Part shown: positions 1-8,870 of the stretch, one piece after another
How the letters are laid out: every line of letters starts with the position of its first letter
Numbering within the stretch: the stretch's first letter is position 1
Source of the DNA: Oscillospiraceae bacterium
Lineage (GTDB): Bacteria > Bacillota > Clostridia > Oscillospirales > Oscillospiraceae
Direction: 5' to 3'
Assembly: GCA_017540645.1 (NCBI GenBank)
Contig: JAFYAQ010000027.1
Location: 62,001-126,000, forward strand
Length of the DNA: 64,000 nt
Notes under the pieces: model-generated
What the model was told of the DNA's origin: nothing
The model's database searches: none
Seen by the model: the letters and a program-made list of their open reading frames with translations, nothing else
Made by a program: the position numbers and the translations under genes

Positions 1-353
1 TGGTGGACCAGATGAACTCCGACTATGTGAAATTCGCCAAATCCAAGGGATTGAACCAGCGGGAGATCTTCAACAACCACATCTTCAAAAACGCCATCAT
101 CCCCATTGCCCAGGGCATCCCGGCCTCTCTGGCCGGCTGCATCACCGGCGCCATCATCACCGAGTCCATCTACTCCGTGGGCGGCATGGGCAAGATGCTC
201 CCCAACGCCATCAACCAGTACAACAACGTGATGATCGTGGCCCTGGCGTTCATGTTCTCCACGGTGTCGGTGCTCTCCGTCCTGGCGGGCGACATCGTTC
301 TGACAAAGGTGGATCCCCGGATCTCACTCAGTGAAAAAGCAGGGAGGTCGTAA
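1..353 (+). CDS. oppB: Oligopeptide ABC transporter permease OppB, C-terminal part (5' end outside window)
   Basis: This is the last 117 or so codons of an inner-membrane permease of the DppB/OppB family; the reading frame is already open at base 1 and the in-frame GTG at base 3 is not a real start. The segment holds the typical cytoplasmic coupling loop region (YVKFAKSKGLNQREIF, then NAIIPI), which docks on the ATPase, and the last two membrane spans, and ends with the family's usual DPRI stretch. It forms an operon with the permease, two ATPases and terminator that follow. A substrate-binding protein gene may lie upstream outside the window. Confidence 0.93.
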   Translation, partial: VDQMNSDYVKFAKSKGLNQREIFNNHIFKNAIIPIAQGIPASLAGCITGAIITESIYSVGGMGKMLPNAINQYNNVMIVALAFMFSTVSVLSVLAGDIVLTKVDPRISLSEKAGRS

Positions 354-355
354 AA

Positions 356-1282
356 ATGGATACGGAAAATACCAACCTGTTTGAGTTTGCGGCATTTGAC
401 GAGCTGGAATCCGAGCATATTGCTGCGCCCCGTTACTCCTACTGGAAATCCGTCTGGCGGACCTTCTTCAAGAACAAGTTCACCGTGGCGGTGGCGATTC
501 TGCTGATCTTCATCGTGGCCTTCGCCCTGATCCAGCCTATGAAGTCCGGCTACAGCCCCACCGTGACCCCCAACATCAACAACGCGGACATGAAGTTCCT
601 CAAGCCCGGCCCCGGACACATTTTCGGCACCGATCATGTGGGCAACGAGGTATTTGACGCGGTCTGGGCCGGCGCCCGGAACTCCATCATCATCAGCTTC
701 ATCTGCACCGCCATCAACATGCTGGTGGGCATCCCCATCGGCGCCCTGTGGGGCTTCTCCAAGAAGATGGACAAGTGGATGATCGAGGTTTACAACATCA
801 TCTCCAACATTCCCTTCCTGCTGCTGGCCATGATCCTGTCCTACGTCCTGGGCGCGGGCATGCGCTCGCTGATCATCACCATGACCTGTACGGAATGGAT
901 CTTTGTGGCCTATTTCATCCGCACCCAGGTCATGATCATCCGGGACCGGGAGTACAACCTGGCCTCCAAGTGCCTGGGTACCCGCACCGGCACCATGATC
1001 GTGAAGAACATTCTGCCCTATCTGATCTCCGTGATCATGACTTACATCTCCCGGCAGATCCCCAACCTCATCTCCTATGAGGTATTCCTCAGCTATATGG
1101 GCCTGGGCCTGGGCACCACCAACGCCTCCCTAGGACAGACCATTTCCATGTATACCTCGTACATGAAGGGCTATCCCCACCTGTTCTGGATCCCCGTCAG
1201 CGTCCTTGCCATCATCTCCATCTCCCTGTACATCGTGGGACAGAAGCTTGCCGACGCGGCCGACCCGCGTACGCATATGTAA
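356..1282 (+). CDS. oppC: Oligopeptide ABC transporter permease OppC
   Basis: Second transmembrane subunit of the importer, 308 residues, partner of OppB in forming the translocation channel for short peptides. An N-terminal cytoplasmic stretch precedes a first membrane span (about residues 45-62), an extracytoplasmic loop containing the family motif FGTDHVGNEVF, and then the BPD_transp_1 domain with five more spans. The coupling loop (REYNLASKCLGTRTG) is the EAA-like contact with the ATPases. ATG start with a GGGAGG site about 8 bases upstream; only 2 bases separate it from oppB. The substrate preference cannot be read from the sequence. Confidence 0.93.
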   Translation: MDTENTNLFEFAAFDELESEHIAAPRYSYWKSVWRTFFKNKFTVAVAILLIFIVAFALIQPMKSGYSPTVTPNINNADMKFLKPGPGHIFGTDHVGNEVFDAVWAGARNSIIISFICTAINMLVGIPIGALWGFSKKMDKWMIEVYNIISNIPFLLLAMILSYVLGAGMRSLIITMTCTEWIFVAYFIRTQVMIIRDREYNLASKCLGTRTGTMIVKNILPYLISVIMTYISRQIPNLISYEVFLSYMGLGLGTTNASLGQTISMYTSYMKGYPHLFWIPVSVLAIISISLYIVGQKLADAADPRTHM

Positions 1283-1294
1283 GGGGGCAAGAGC

Positions 1295-2368
1295 ATGGAA
1301 GAAACAAGACAAGTGATCCTGTCCGCCAAGGACATCGAGGTCAAATTCCGCGTCCGGGACAACTATCTGACAGCCATCCGCAACGTGTCCCTGGACCTCT
1401 ACCAGGGGGAGACCTTCGCCATCGTGGGCGAGTCCGGCTCCGGCAAATCCGTCTTTACCAAGACCTTTACCGGCATGCTGGAATCCAACGGCAGCATCAC
1501 CAACGGCTCGGTCATGTTCGAGGGCAAGGACCTGACCAAGCTGAAGACCGACAAGGACTGGGAAGGCATCCGGGGCGCCAAGATCTCCACGATCTTCCAG
1601 GACCCCATGACCTCCCTGAACCCCATCCGCACCATCGGCTCCCAGATCACCGAGGTCATCGAAAAGCACCAGGGCGTCTCCCGGGCCGAGGCCAAAAAGC
1701 AGGCCATCCAGATCATGGAGCGGGTGGGCATCGTGGACGCGGCCAACCGCTTTGACGAGTACCCCTTCCAGTACTCCGGCGGCATGCGCCAGCGCATCGT
1801 CATCGCCATCGCCCTGAGCTGCCACCCGGAGATCCTGATCTGCGACGAGCCCACCACCGCCCTGGACGTGACCATCCAGGCGCAGATCATCTCCCTGATC
1901 CGGGATCTGCAGAAGGAGCTGGGCTTCACCACCCTTTACATCACCCACGACCTGGGCGTTGTGGCCAATGTGGCCGACCGGGTGGGCGTCATGTACGGCG
2001 GCCAGATCATCGAGTACGGCACGGTGGAGGAGGTCTTTTTCGATCCCCGTCATCCCTACACCTGGGCTCTGCTGTCCTCCCTGCCCCAACTGGGCGTCAA
2101 GGGAGAGGATCTGTTCTACATCACGGGCACGCCGCCCTCTCTGTACAACGAGATCAAGGGCGACGCCTTCGCGCCCCGGAACGAGCACGCCCTCAAGATC
2201 GACTTTGAGCAGGAGCCGCCCTTCTTCAAGGTCAGCGACACCCACTATGCCAAGACCTGGCTGCTGGATCCCCGGGCCCCCAAGCTGGAAAAGCCGGAGG
2301 TCATCCGGGACCTGCACGAGAAGATCAAGAAGATGACGGATAAGGGAGGTGCGTTCCATGTCGAATGA
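1295..2368 (+). CDS. oppD: Oligopeptide ABC transporter ATPase OppD
   Basis: Cytoplasmic ATP-binding subunit, 357 residues. Walker A GESGSGKS at residues 45-52, Q-loop [10 protein letters not shown], signature YSGGMRQR, Walker [12 protein letters not shown] and the H-loop ITHDLG are all intact. The C-terminal oligopeptide-binding extension reads [20 protein letters not shown] and lacks the cysteine cluster found in many OppD/DppD proteins, including the second OppD of this window; this Cys-free form is common in Gram-positive peptide transporters. The last bases overlap the start of the next ATPase gene, suggesting translational coupling. Confidence 0.95.
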   Translation: MEETRQVILSAKDIEVKFRVRDNYLTAIRNVSLDLYQGETFAIVGESGSGKSVFTKTFTGMLESNGSITNGSVMFEGKDLTKLKTDKDWEGIRGAKISTIFQDPMTSLNPIRTIGSQITEVIEKHQGVSRAEAKKQAIQIMERVGIVDAANRFDEYPFQYSGGMRQRIVIAIALSCHPEILICDEPTTALDVTIQAQIISLIRDLQKELGFTTLYITHDLGVVANVADRVGVMYGGQIIEYGTVEEVFFDPRHPYTWALLSSLPQLGVKGEDLFYITGTPPSLYNEIKGDAFAPRNEHALKIDFEQEPPFFKVSDTHYAKTWLLDPRAPKLEKPEVIRDLHEKIKKMTDKGGAFHVE

Positions 2369-3305
2369 GCAGCGGGAAGTGATCCTGTCCGTCAAGCACG
2401 TGGACATCACCTTTGACAAGTTCAAGGCCGTCAAGGACGCCAATTTCGACATCTATAAGGGCGAGACCTTTGCCCTGGTGGGCGAGTCCGGCTCCGGCAA
2501 GACGACCATCGGCCGCGCCATCATGCGCATCAACCCCTGCAGCGCCGGCGAGATCCTCTTTGAGGGAAAGCGCATTTCCGGCAAGATCAGCAAGGAGGAG
2601 GACCGGAACGTGGTCCGGAACATCCAGATGATCTTCCAGGACCCCGCCGCCTCTCTGAACGAGCGCGCCACCATCGAATACTGTGTCTCCGAGGGCCTGT
2701 ACAACTTCCATCTGTACAAGGATGAGGAGGATCGTATCGCCAAGGTAGACCATGCCCTGGAGTCGGTCGGCCTGCTGCCGGAGCATAAATCCCGCTATCC
2801 CCACGAGTTTTCCGGCGGCCAGCGCCAGCGGGTGGGCATCGCCCGGGCCATGATCATGGACCCGAAGTTCATCGTGGCGGACGAGCCCATCTCCGCTCTG
2901 GACGTGTCCATCCGGGCCCAGGTGCTGAACCTGATGAACAAGCTCAAGGCGGAAAAGAACCTGACCTATCTGTTCATCGCCCATGACCTGTCCGTGGTGC
3001 GCTTCATCGCCGACCGGATCGCGGTCATCCACCACGGCGAGATCGTGGAGATCGCAGATTCCGAGACCCTGTTCAAATTCCCGGTGCATCCCTACACCAT
3101 CTCGCTGCTGTCCGCGGTCCCCATGCCCGATCCCGTTGTGGAGCGGACAAGACGCGCCATCGTCTATGATCCCTCCGTACTGGATCAGTCGGGGGAGAAG
3201 CGGGAGATGCGGGAAATCCGCCCGGGCCACTTCGTCTACTGCACGAACCGCGAATACGGCGACTATGAGGATAAGATGCTCCAGATGGAGCGGGAAATGG
3301 CATAA
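2358..3305 (+). CDS. oppF: Oligopeptide ABC transporter ATPase OppF
   Basis: Second ATPase of the importer, 315 residues from the chosen ATG. Walker A GESGSGKT at residues 42-49, signature FSGGQRQR, Walker [12 protein letters not shown] and H-loop IAHDLS are present. The ATG at 2358 is preferred over the in-frame GTG at 2349 because AGGGAGG (2343-2349) lies 8 bases before the ATG but overlaps the GTG. The gene overlaps the end of oppD by 11 bases and is the last of the operon, followed directly by a strong hairpin terminator. Confidence 0.93.
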   Translation: MSNEQREVILSVKHVDITFDKFKAVKDANFDIYKGETFALVGESGSGKTTIGRAIMRINPCSAGEILFEGKRISGKISKEEDRNVVRNIQMIFQDPAASLNERATIEYCVSEGLYNFHLYKDEEDRIAKVDHALESVGLLPEHKSRYPHEFSGGQRQRVGIARAMIMDPKFIVADEPISALDVSIRAQVLNLMNKLKAEKNLTYLFIAHDLSVVRFIADRIAVIHHGEIVEIADSETLFKFPVHPYTISLLSAVPMPDPVVERTRRAIVYDPSVLDQSGEKREMREIRPGHFVYCTNREYGDYEDKMLQMEREMA

Positions 3306-3347
3306 AAAAAGAAGATCAGATGCGAAGGCATCTGATCTTCTTTTTTT
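3304..3347. terminator. Bidirectional intrinsic terminator after oppF
   Basis: A long inverted repeat (AAAAAAAGAAGATCAGATGC, 4-base loop, matching arm ending in seven T) starts at the oppF stop codon. T-runs on both strands let it also end the leftward small membrane protein gene. Confidence 0.9.
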
Positions 3348-3352
3348 CCTGT

Positions 3353-3718
3353 TCAGAGAATGACATAGGCGATAAAGGCCGCGGCGGCCAGATAAACCAG
3401 GGAGAGGAAAAGGGGATAGTTGAAGGACTTCTCCCGGTTTTCCCGCAGATCTGCCAGGTATTCCCGAAATCCCTTCTTTTCACCGCCCCGCGCGCCCCGC
3501 CGGAGCAGAAAGCCGCTGATGTCAAAGTCCCCATGGAGGATCATGGCGTAGATAATGCCGCCGATGAGCATCACCAGAGCAATGATGGTCATCACATCGA
3601 TGAAGACCATCAGCTTGTTGGACTCGGCGATCAGGGCCTTGCATGCGGGATAGGCCAGAGTGACGATCATATGGGACAAAAGCACCCGGGGGTTGATGTT
3701 TTTCAAGCGTTTGAACAA
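3353..3718 (-). CDS. Small membrane protein of unknown function
   Basis: About 121 residues, not confidently assigned to a family (it resembles small Firmicute two-span proteins of DUF type). Two hydrophobic segments are visible, LMVFIDVMTIIALVMLIGGI in the middle and YPLFLSLVYLAAAAFIAYVI at the very C-terminus, separated by a charged cytoplasmic-looking stretch rich in Arg/Lys/Glu. The TTG at 3718 is chosen because GAGGTGG lies 5 bases upstream; the GTG at 3727 gives three more residues but has no ribosome site. It stands alone between two terminators, so the neighbours say little about its job. Confidence 0.6.
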   Translation of the reverse strand: MFKRLKNINPRVLLSHMIVTLAYPACKALIAESNKLMVFIDVMTIIALVMLIGGIIYAMILHGDFDISGFLLRRGARGGEKKGFREYLADLRENREKSFNYPLFLSLVYLAAAAFIAYVIL

Positions 3719-3764
3719 GGATTCCACCTCGGCGATCGATTGGATGTTTTCCTCATATTAGCAG

Positions 3765-3838
3765 ACCGGCGCCGCCGCGTCAACAAAAAGCGGGCTGTGA
3801 AAAAGGAGAACCTTTTTCACAGCCCGCCGGCTTTTTAC
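3765..3838 (-). terminator. Terminator hairpin, copy 1 of a repeated element
   Basis: Inverted repeat GCGGGCTGTGAAAAAGG with a 4-base loop and its complement, with T-runs on both sides. It ends the leftward SDR gene. The hairpin and about 25 bases of flank (GCGCCGCCGCGTCAA) recur at 4786-4853. Confidence 0.8.
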
Positions 3839-3853
3839 AAGCTTACGGATGGA

Positions 3854-4597
3854 TCAGATATCCACGCCGCCGTCCACGCGGATCAGCTGGCCGTCGATGA
3901 AAGAGGAATCGCTGGTGGCCAGGAACAGAGCCGTAGTGGCGATCTCCCGTCCGGTGCCCACGCGGCCCAGAGGAGAGCGCTGCTTCATGAAGCCCATGGC
4001 CGCCTCGCCGCCGGCCTCGTCCAGCATGGCGGTCAGAATGGCGCCGGGCTGGATGCCGTTGACGTGGACCTCGGGCCCCAGCTCCAGGGCCATGGCCTTG
4101 GTCAGGCCGTTCATGGCGTGCTTGCTGGTGCAGTAGGCAACAGGGCCCCAGTGGGCGGCGCAGCCGGCCACGGAGGAGGTGTTGATGATATGGCCCTCGC
4201 CCTTGGCCTTCATGATGGGGGCGCAGAGCTTGGTCAGCAGGAAAGCAGAGGTGACGTTTACATTCATGACTTCCTGGAACTCCTCCAGGGACAGGTCCAG
4301 AATGGGCTTCAGGCTGAGCTTGCCCGCGTTGTTGAAGAGAATATCCACGGTGCCGTAGGCTTCCATGGTGGCGTCAAAGATCTTCTGCGGGGCATTGAGA
4401 TCGCTGGTGTCGGCTACCACATAAATGGCCTCGCCGCCGGCGGCGCGGATCTTCTCCACGACAGCCTTGGCACGCTCCTCGTTGCGGCCGGTGACAACGA
4501 CCTTGGCGCCTTCCTCGGCAAAGAGGTAGGCGGTGTCTCTGCCCATGCCGGAGGTGGAGCCGGTGATGATCGCTACTTTTCCGTCAAGTTTTCCCAT
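3854..4597 (-). CDS. Short-chain dehydrogenase/reductase (SDR)
   Basis: A 247-residue classical SDR, a soluble NAD(P)-dependent oxidoreductase. The Rossmann motif TGSTSGMG is at residues 12-19, NNAG follows near residue 90, the catalytic serine lies in NTSSVAG, and the catalytic YxxxK is YCTSK; the C-terminal IRVDGG is also typical. Acidic/basic selectivity after strand 2 (TGRNEERAK) suggests NADP rather than NAD, by inference. The ATG at 4597 is preferred to a 26-residue longer frame because AAAGGA precedes it and a promoter lies inside the longer version. Monocistronic; the substrate is unknown, although 3-oxoacyl-ACP reductase-like and sugar/sterol dehydrogenases share this layout. Confidence 0.88.
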   Translation of the reverse strand: MGKLDGKVAIITGSTSGMGRDTAYLFAEEGAKVVVTGRNEERAKAVVEKIRAAGGEAIYVVADTSDLNAPQKIFDATMEAYGTVDILFNNAGKLSLKPILDLSLEEFQEVMNVNVTSAFLLTKLCAPIMKAKGEGHIINTSSVAGCAAHWGPVAYCTSKHAMNGLTKAMALELGPEVHVNGIQPGAILTAMLDEAGGEAAMGFMKQRSPLGRVGTGREIATTALFLATSDSSFIDGQLIRVDGGVDI

Positions 4598-4646
4598 TGG
4601 TTGATAACATCCTTTCGTTTTTTTCCAGGGATTGAACCCAGAGGGG

Positions 4647-4675
4647 ATTATAGTATAAAACCCGCGCCGCCGCAA
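4647..4675 (-). promoter_or_regulatory. Promoter of the SDR gene
   Basis: On the minus strand TTGCGG (4675-4670), a 17-base spacer and a perfect TATAAT (4652-4647), about 50 bases upstream of the chosen start. Confidence 0.7.
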
Positions 4676-4785
4676 GCCCCGGGAGGGGATAAATCGGGAA
4701 AATCCGGTATTCTTTTACCCGCTCTGTCCGATAGATCTCCGGAAACGCCAGGCATGCTTCCCGCCGCGCTGGATATCCGAAAGCT

Positions 4786-4853
4786 TACGGCGCCGCCGCG
4801 TCAAAAAAACGGGCTGTGAAAAAGGCAGAACCTTTTTCACAGCCCTTGCGGTT
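4786..4853 (-). terminator. Terminator hairpin, copy 2 of a repeated element
   Basis: GGGCTGTGAAAAAGG, short loop, complementary arm, with A/T runs on both sides. It ends the leftward opp operon and is nearly identical in sequence to the hairpin at 3765-3838. Confidence 0.8.
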
Positions 4854-4866
4854 TTTGCTTAGATGA

Positions 4867-6768
4867 TCAGGCGACGGTGCAGTACATGAAGTACTTGTAG
4901 CCGAGCGGGTTGGAGAAGAAGCCCTCCACATCCTTGCTGATCATGTAGGTGTCGGTGTAGAAGTACAGGGGGCAGATGCAGCCGGTGGACATAAGCAGGT
5001 CCTCGGCGCGGTGCATCAGCTCGTAGCGCACGGTGTTGTCGGTGCAGGTCTTGATGGTCTTGATGAGCACATCATAGGTCTGCGCCCAGGTGCCGTTCTC
5101 CACCTTCACGTCGTAGCCCAGGTCGGTCAGATCCAGGCTGTAGGCGGCAACGTCCACATGCTCGCCCTTGCCGAACTGCACGTCATTGTTGCCGGAAGCG
5201 GTGGTCCACATATCCAGGAAGCAGATGGGGTCGTTGTAGTCGGCCAGCCAGCCGTTGCGGGCGATGGAGTAGTCGCCCTGCTTACGGGTGTTCAGGAAGG
5301 TGGCCCACTCCTGGTTCTCAAGGTTCATGGTGATGCCGATGCCGGCCAGAGCGCTCTGCAGGTACTCACCGATGGCCTTGTGGCCCTCAGAGGTGTTGTA
5401 CAGGTAGGTGAGAGTGGGGAAGCCGGAGATGGTGCCGGTGGCCTCGTCGTAGGCGTAATACTTCTTCAGGACCTCGAGAGCCTGGGTGAAGTTGTCCTCG
5501 AAGGCGTCAGCGTCCACGTTGTAGTAGCCGTGGAAGCCGTCGTTGTGGCCGGCGGTCTCATAGAACTGGGTGCCGTCGGGATTGGTCATGCCCATGGCTA
5601 CGAAGGAGGAAGCGGGGACCTGGCCGGCTTGGCCGATCTCTTCCACGATGTAGTTGCGGTCAAACAGCAGGGCAATGGCGTTGCGGATCTCGGCGCGGGC
5701 GTTCTCGGCGTCAACACCGGTGAGGCCGCTGTCGGCGGGGAGGATGTCCTCGTTCACGTTCCAGCAGACGTAGTAGGTGCCGATCTGGCCGGCGACCACG
5801 TACTCATCGGGATAATCGGCCTTCAGGGTGGCCATCTCGTTGGTGGGCACGTCGTCGATCAGCTGCCAGGCGCCGTTCTTGAAGTTGGCGACCATGTTGT
5901 TGGCATCGTCGGAGAGGAAGAACTCGACGGTGTCCATGGTGACTTCGTCAGCGTCGGCGTAGTTTTCGTTCTTGGTCAGGGTGATCACGCTGTTGTGATC
6001 CCAGCCGGTCATGGTGTAGGCGCCGTTGCAGACGTAGGTGGAGGGATCGGTGGCCCAGCTCTCGTTGGCGACCACGTCCTCACGGACGGGGAAGTAGGTG
6101 GGGAAGGCCAGCAGCTCGTTCCAGTAGGAGACGGCGTTGTACAGGGTGACCTGCAGGGTCTTGGCATCCAGAGCTTCCACGTTCAGCTTGGCGTCCTCGG
6201 CAGGCTCGTCCGCCCAGACGTCATTGTAGCCGTCAACGACCTCGAACATGTAGCCGTAGTCGGCGGCCAGCTCCACGGAGGCGGCGCGCTGCCAGGCAAA
6301 GGCGAAGTCCTGGGCGGTGACATCCTGGCCGTCGGACCACTTCAGGCCGTCGCGCAGGGTGTAGGTGTAGGTGACGGTGCCGTCTTCGTTCTCAACGCCG
6401 TCAACCAGCTCCTCGGCAGCGTCGGCCACGATGACCAGAGCGCCGTTGTCGTCCTGGGCCCACTTGGCCAGGCCGGAGAACAGGTGCACCAGCATGGTGG
6501 CGCCGTCAACTGCAGAGTTCAGAGCGGGGTCCAGGGTGTCGGGCTCGGAGGCGAGGCAGACAGCGATGGAGCTGGGGCCTTCCTCGGCAGCGGGCTCGGC
6601 GGCGGGCTCGGCAGCGGGCTCAGCAGCGGGCGCAGCGGCGGCCGGAGCCTGAGTGGCAGCCGGGGCCTGAGCGGCCGGGGCCTGAGCGGCCGGGGCTTGG
6701 CTTCCGCCGCAGGCAGTCAGGGCGAAAACCATGGCGAGGGCAAGAATCAGTGCAAGGGTCTTCTTCAT
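4867..6768 (-). CDS. oppA: Oligopeptide-binding lipoprotein OppA (SBP_bac_5)
   Basis: A 633-residue extracytoplasmic peptide-binding protein. A lipoprotein signal (MKKTLALILALAMVFALTAC) ends in a lipobox with Cys20, followed by an Ala/Pro/Glu-rich linker of short APAAQ and AAEP repeats that tethers the binding domain to the membrane. The domain begins at about residue 65 with the family pattern ASEPDTLDPALN and contains LRDGLKWSDGQDVTAQDF, typical of family 5 binding proteins. The ATG at 6768 follows AAAGGA by 9 bases; an ATG eight codons upstream has no ribosome site. It is the last gene of the leftward oppBCDFA operon and is followed by a terminator. Confidence 0.94.
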   Translation of the reverse strand: MKKTLALILALAMVFALTACGGSQAPAAQAPAAQAPAATQAPAAAAPAAEPAAEPAAEPAAEEGPSSIAVCLASEPDTLDPALNSAVDGATMLVHLFSGLAKWAQDDNGALVIVADAAEELVDGVENEDGTVTYTYTLRDGLKWSDGQDVTAQDFAFAWQRAASVELAADYGYMFEVVDGYNDVWADEPAEDAKLNVEALDAKTLQVTLYNAVSYWNELLAFPTYFPVREDVVANESWATDPSTYVCNGAYTMTGWDHNSVITLTKNENYADADEVTMDTVEFFLSDDANNMVANFKNGAWQLIDDVPTNEMATLKADYPDEYVVAGQIGTYYVCWNVNEDILPADSGLTGVDAENARAEIRNAIALLFDRNYIVEEIGQAGQVPASSFVAMGMTNPDGTQFYETAGHNDGFHGYYNVDADAFEDNFTQALEVLKKYYAYDEATGTISGFPTLTYLYNTSEGHKAIGEYLQSALAGIGITMNLENQEWATFLNTRKQGDYSIARNGWLADYNDPICFLDMWTTASGNNDVQFGKGEHVDVAAYSLDLTDLGYDVKVENGTWAQTYDVLIKTIKTCTDNTVRYELMHRAEDLLMSTGCICPLYFYTDTYMISKDVEGFFSNPLGYKYFMYCTVA

Positions 6769-6847
6769 TTTGCGATGTCCTTTCGCGTTCATATTTTCAA
6801 ACCGCTCGCTTTTCGGGCGGATTTGAAGCGGATTTAATGGAGCGGGC

Positions 6848-7834
6848 TCAGTTGAGCTCCGCGATGCGGTGGCAGGCGGCGAAATGGCCGGGCGCCACCT
6901 CCTCAAAGGGAGGCATCTCCTCGGCACAGGCGGCCGTGGCGTTGGGGCAGCGGGTGCGGAAGGGGCAGCCGGAGGGGGCGTTCAGGGGACTGGGGATGTC
7001 GCCCTCCAGCACGATGCGCTTGTTGGCCCGGGCCACCTTGGGGTCGGGCTGGGGCACGGCAGACATGAGGGACTTGGTGTAGGGGTGCAGGGGGTGCTCG
7101 TAAATCTCCTTGGCGTCGGCAAGCTCCACCATCTTCCCCAGATACATGACGGCGATCCGGTCGCTGATGTGGCGGACGACCAGAATGTCGTGGGCGATGA
7201 AGAGATAGGTCAGCCCCATCTTCTCCTGCAGCTCGTCGAACATATTGATGACCTGGGCCTGGATGGAAACGTCCAGCGCCGAGACCGGCTCGTCGCAGAC
7301 GATGAACTCGGGGTTGAGAGCCAGAGCCCGGGCGATGCCGATGCGCTGGCGCTGCCCGCCGGAGAACTCGTGGGCGTAGCGGGCGGCGTGCTCGCTGTTG
7401 AGACCCACCTGATCCATTAGCTCCAGGATCCGCTCCTGCCGGGCGGCCTTGTCGCTGTACATTTTATGGATATCCAGGGGCTCGCCGATGATGTCGGAGA
7501 CGGTCATGCGGGGGTTGAGGGAGGAATAGGGGTCCTGGAAGACCATGGTGGCCTTCTTGCGGAAGTTGTGGATGTCCGCGGCGGTCTCGATGGGCTTGCC
7601 GTCGTAGATGATCTCGCCGCCGGTGGGCTTGTAGAGGTGGAGCAGGGTGCGGCCCACCGTGGTCTTGCCGCAGCCGCTCTCGCCCACCAGGCCCAGGGTC
7701 TCGCCGCGCCGGATGGAGAAGGACACGTCGTCCACCGCCTTGAGGGGCTTGGACTTGAACATGCCGACGGTAATATTAAAGTACTGCTTCAGGTGGCGGA
7801 CTTCCACCAGGGTATCATTTTGGGCTTCACTCAT
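6848..7834 (-). CDS. oppF: Oligopeptide ABC transporter ATPase OppF (second system)
   Basis: ATPase of 328 residues with Walker A GESGCGKT (51-58), signature FSGGQRQR, Walker [12 protein letters not shown] and H-loop IAHDIL. The C-terminal domain carries the cysteine pattern [15 protein letters not shown] seen in DppD/OppF proteins, where an iron-sulfur cluster has been described; the first Opp system in this window lacks it. The ATG at 7834 overlaps the stop of the upstream ATPase by 8 bases (ATGAGTGA), pointing to coupled translation; the upstream GTG at 7843 is too close to its ribosome site. Confidence 0.94.
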   Translation of the reverse strand: MSEAQNDTLVEVRHLKQYFNITVGMFKSKPLKAVDDVSFSIRRGETLGLVGESGCGKTTVGRTLLHLYKPTGGEIIYDGKPIETAADIHNFRKKATMVFQDPYSSLNPRMTVSDIIGEPLDIHKMYSDKAARQERILELMDQVGLNSEHAARYAHEFSGGQRQRIGIARALALNPEFIVCDEPVSALDVSIQAQVINMFDELQEKMGLTYLFIAHDILVVRHISDRIAVMYLGKMVELADAKEIYEHPLHPYTKSLMSAVPQPDPKVARANKRIVLEGDIPSPLNAPSGCPFRTRCPNATAACAEEMPPFEEVAPGHFAACHRIAELN

Positions 7835-8855
7835 GGAGCTCACCGCCTTTCTGCTCTTCGCGCTCCCATTCGATGCTGCCGTCTTCCACGCCCTGCTTTA
7901 CGTTCATCCAGCAGCCGGCCGCGTGATCCTCGTTGATTTGCATTCTCGGGCAGCGCTGGGTCAGGCAGATCTTCATGGCGTTGTCGCAGCGGGGAGCAAA
8001 AGGACAGCCCTTGGGCATGTTCAGCAGGTCGATGGGGGTGCCGGTGATGGGATGCAGCCGGGTGCCGGCGGTGTCCGCCGTGGGGATGGAGCGCATCAGC
8101 CCCTTTGTGTACTCGTGACGGGGATTGTAGAAGATCTCATCAGCCGTACCCTGCTCGCAGATGGAGCCGGCGTACATGACGATGACCTCGTCGCAGAGCT
8201 GGGCCACCACGCCCAGGTCATGGGTGATCAGGATGATCGCCATGCCCAGCTCCTCCTGGAGAGACTTCATCAGATCCAGGATCTGGGCCTGGATGGTCAC
8301 ATCCAGTGCGGTGGTGGGCTCATCGGCAATGAGGATGTCCGGCTCACAGGCCAGAGCCATGGCGATCATCACCCGCTGCCGCATGCCGCCGGAGAACTCA
8401 AAGGGGTATTGGCGCATGCGCTTTTCCGGTTCGTTGACATTCACCAGACGCAGCATCTCCACCGCACGGTCCCAGGCCTGTTTCCGGTTGCGGTCGGTGT
8501 GCAGGGTGATCGCCTCCATCAGCTGGTGGCCGATGGTGTAGGTGGGGTTCAGAGAGGTCATGGGGTCCTGGAAAATGATGGAGACCTTGTTGCCGCGCAC
8601 GGTCTTCATGACCTTTTCGCCGGCATTGACCAGCTCCTGACCGTCCAGCTTGATGGAGCCGCCGACGATCTTGCCGGTGCTTGCCAGGATCTGCATGATG
8701 GAATAGGCGGTGACGGATTTTCCGGAGCCGCTTTCGCCCACGATGCCCAGGACTTTGCCCCGCTCCAGGTTGAAGGAGATGCCGTTGACGGCGCGGACCT
8801 CACCGGCCGGGGTGAAAAATGAGGTGTGCAGGTCTTTGACTTCTAACAGTGCCAT
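7827..8855 (-). CDS. oppD: Oligopeptide ABC transporter ATPase OppD (second system)
   Basis: ATPase of 342 residues with Walker A GESGSGKS near residue 40, Q-loop [10 protein letters not shown], signature FSGGMRQR, Walker [12 protein letters not shown] and H-loop ITHDLG. The C-terminus has the cysteine-containing oligopeptide-binding motif [15 protein letters not shown] and a further Cys pair. ATG preceded by GAAAGGAGAGG. It sits 15 bases after oppC and overlaps oppF, inside a compact five-gene operon. Confidence 0.94.
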   Translation of the reverse strand: MALLEVKDLHTSFFTPAGEVRAVNGISFNLERGKVLGIVGESGSGKSVTAYSIMQILASTGKIVGGSIKLDGQELVNAGEKVMKTVRGNKVSIIFQDPMTSLNPTYTIGHQLMEAITLHTDRNRKQAWDRAVEMLRLVNVNEPEKRMRQYPFEFSGGMRQRVMIAMALACEPDILIADEPTTALDVTIQAQILDLMKSLQEELGMAIILITHDLGVVAQLCDEVIVMYAGSICEQGTADEIFYNPRHEYTKGLMRSIPTADTAGTRLHPITGTPIDLLNMPKGCPFAPRCDNAMKICLTQRCPRMQINEDHAAGCWMNVKQGVEDGSIEWEREEQKGGELHE

Positions 8856-8870
8856 TTCGCCTCTCCTTTC

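Noticed and set aside
3320..4819. Long open frame on the plus strand opposite the SDR gene
   Set aside because: Antisense frame of a GC-rich coding region with no domain, ribosome site or sensible composition.
5011..6837. 608-codon Gly/Val-rich frame opposite oppA
   Set aside because: Composition is that of a reverse-strand shadow; oppA on the other strand has full family motifs.
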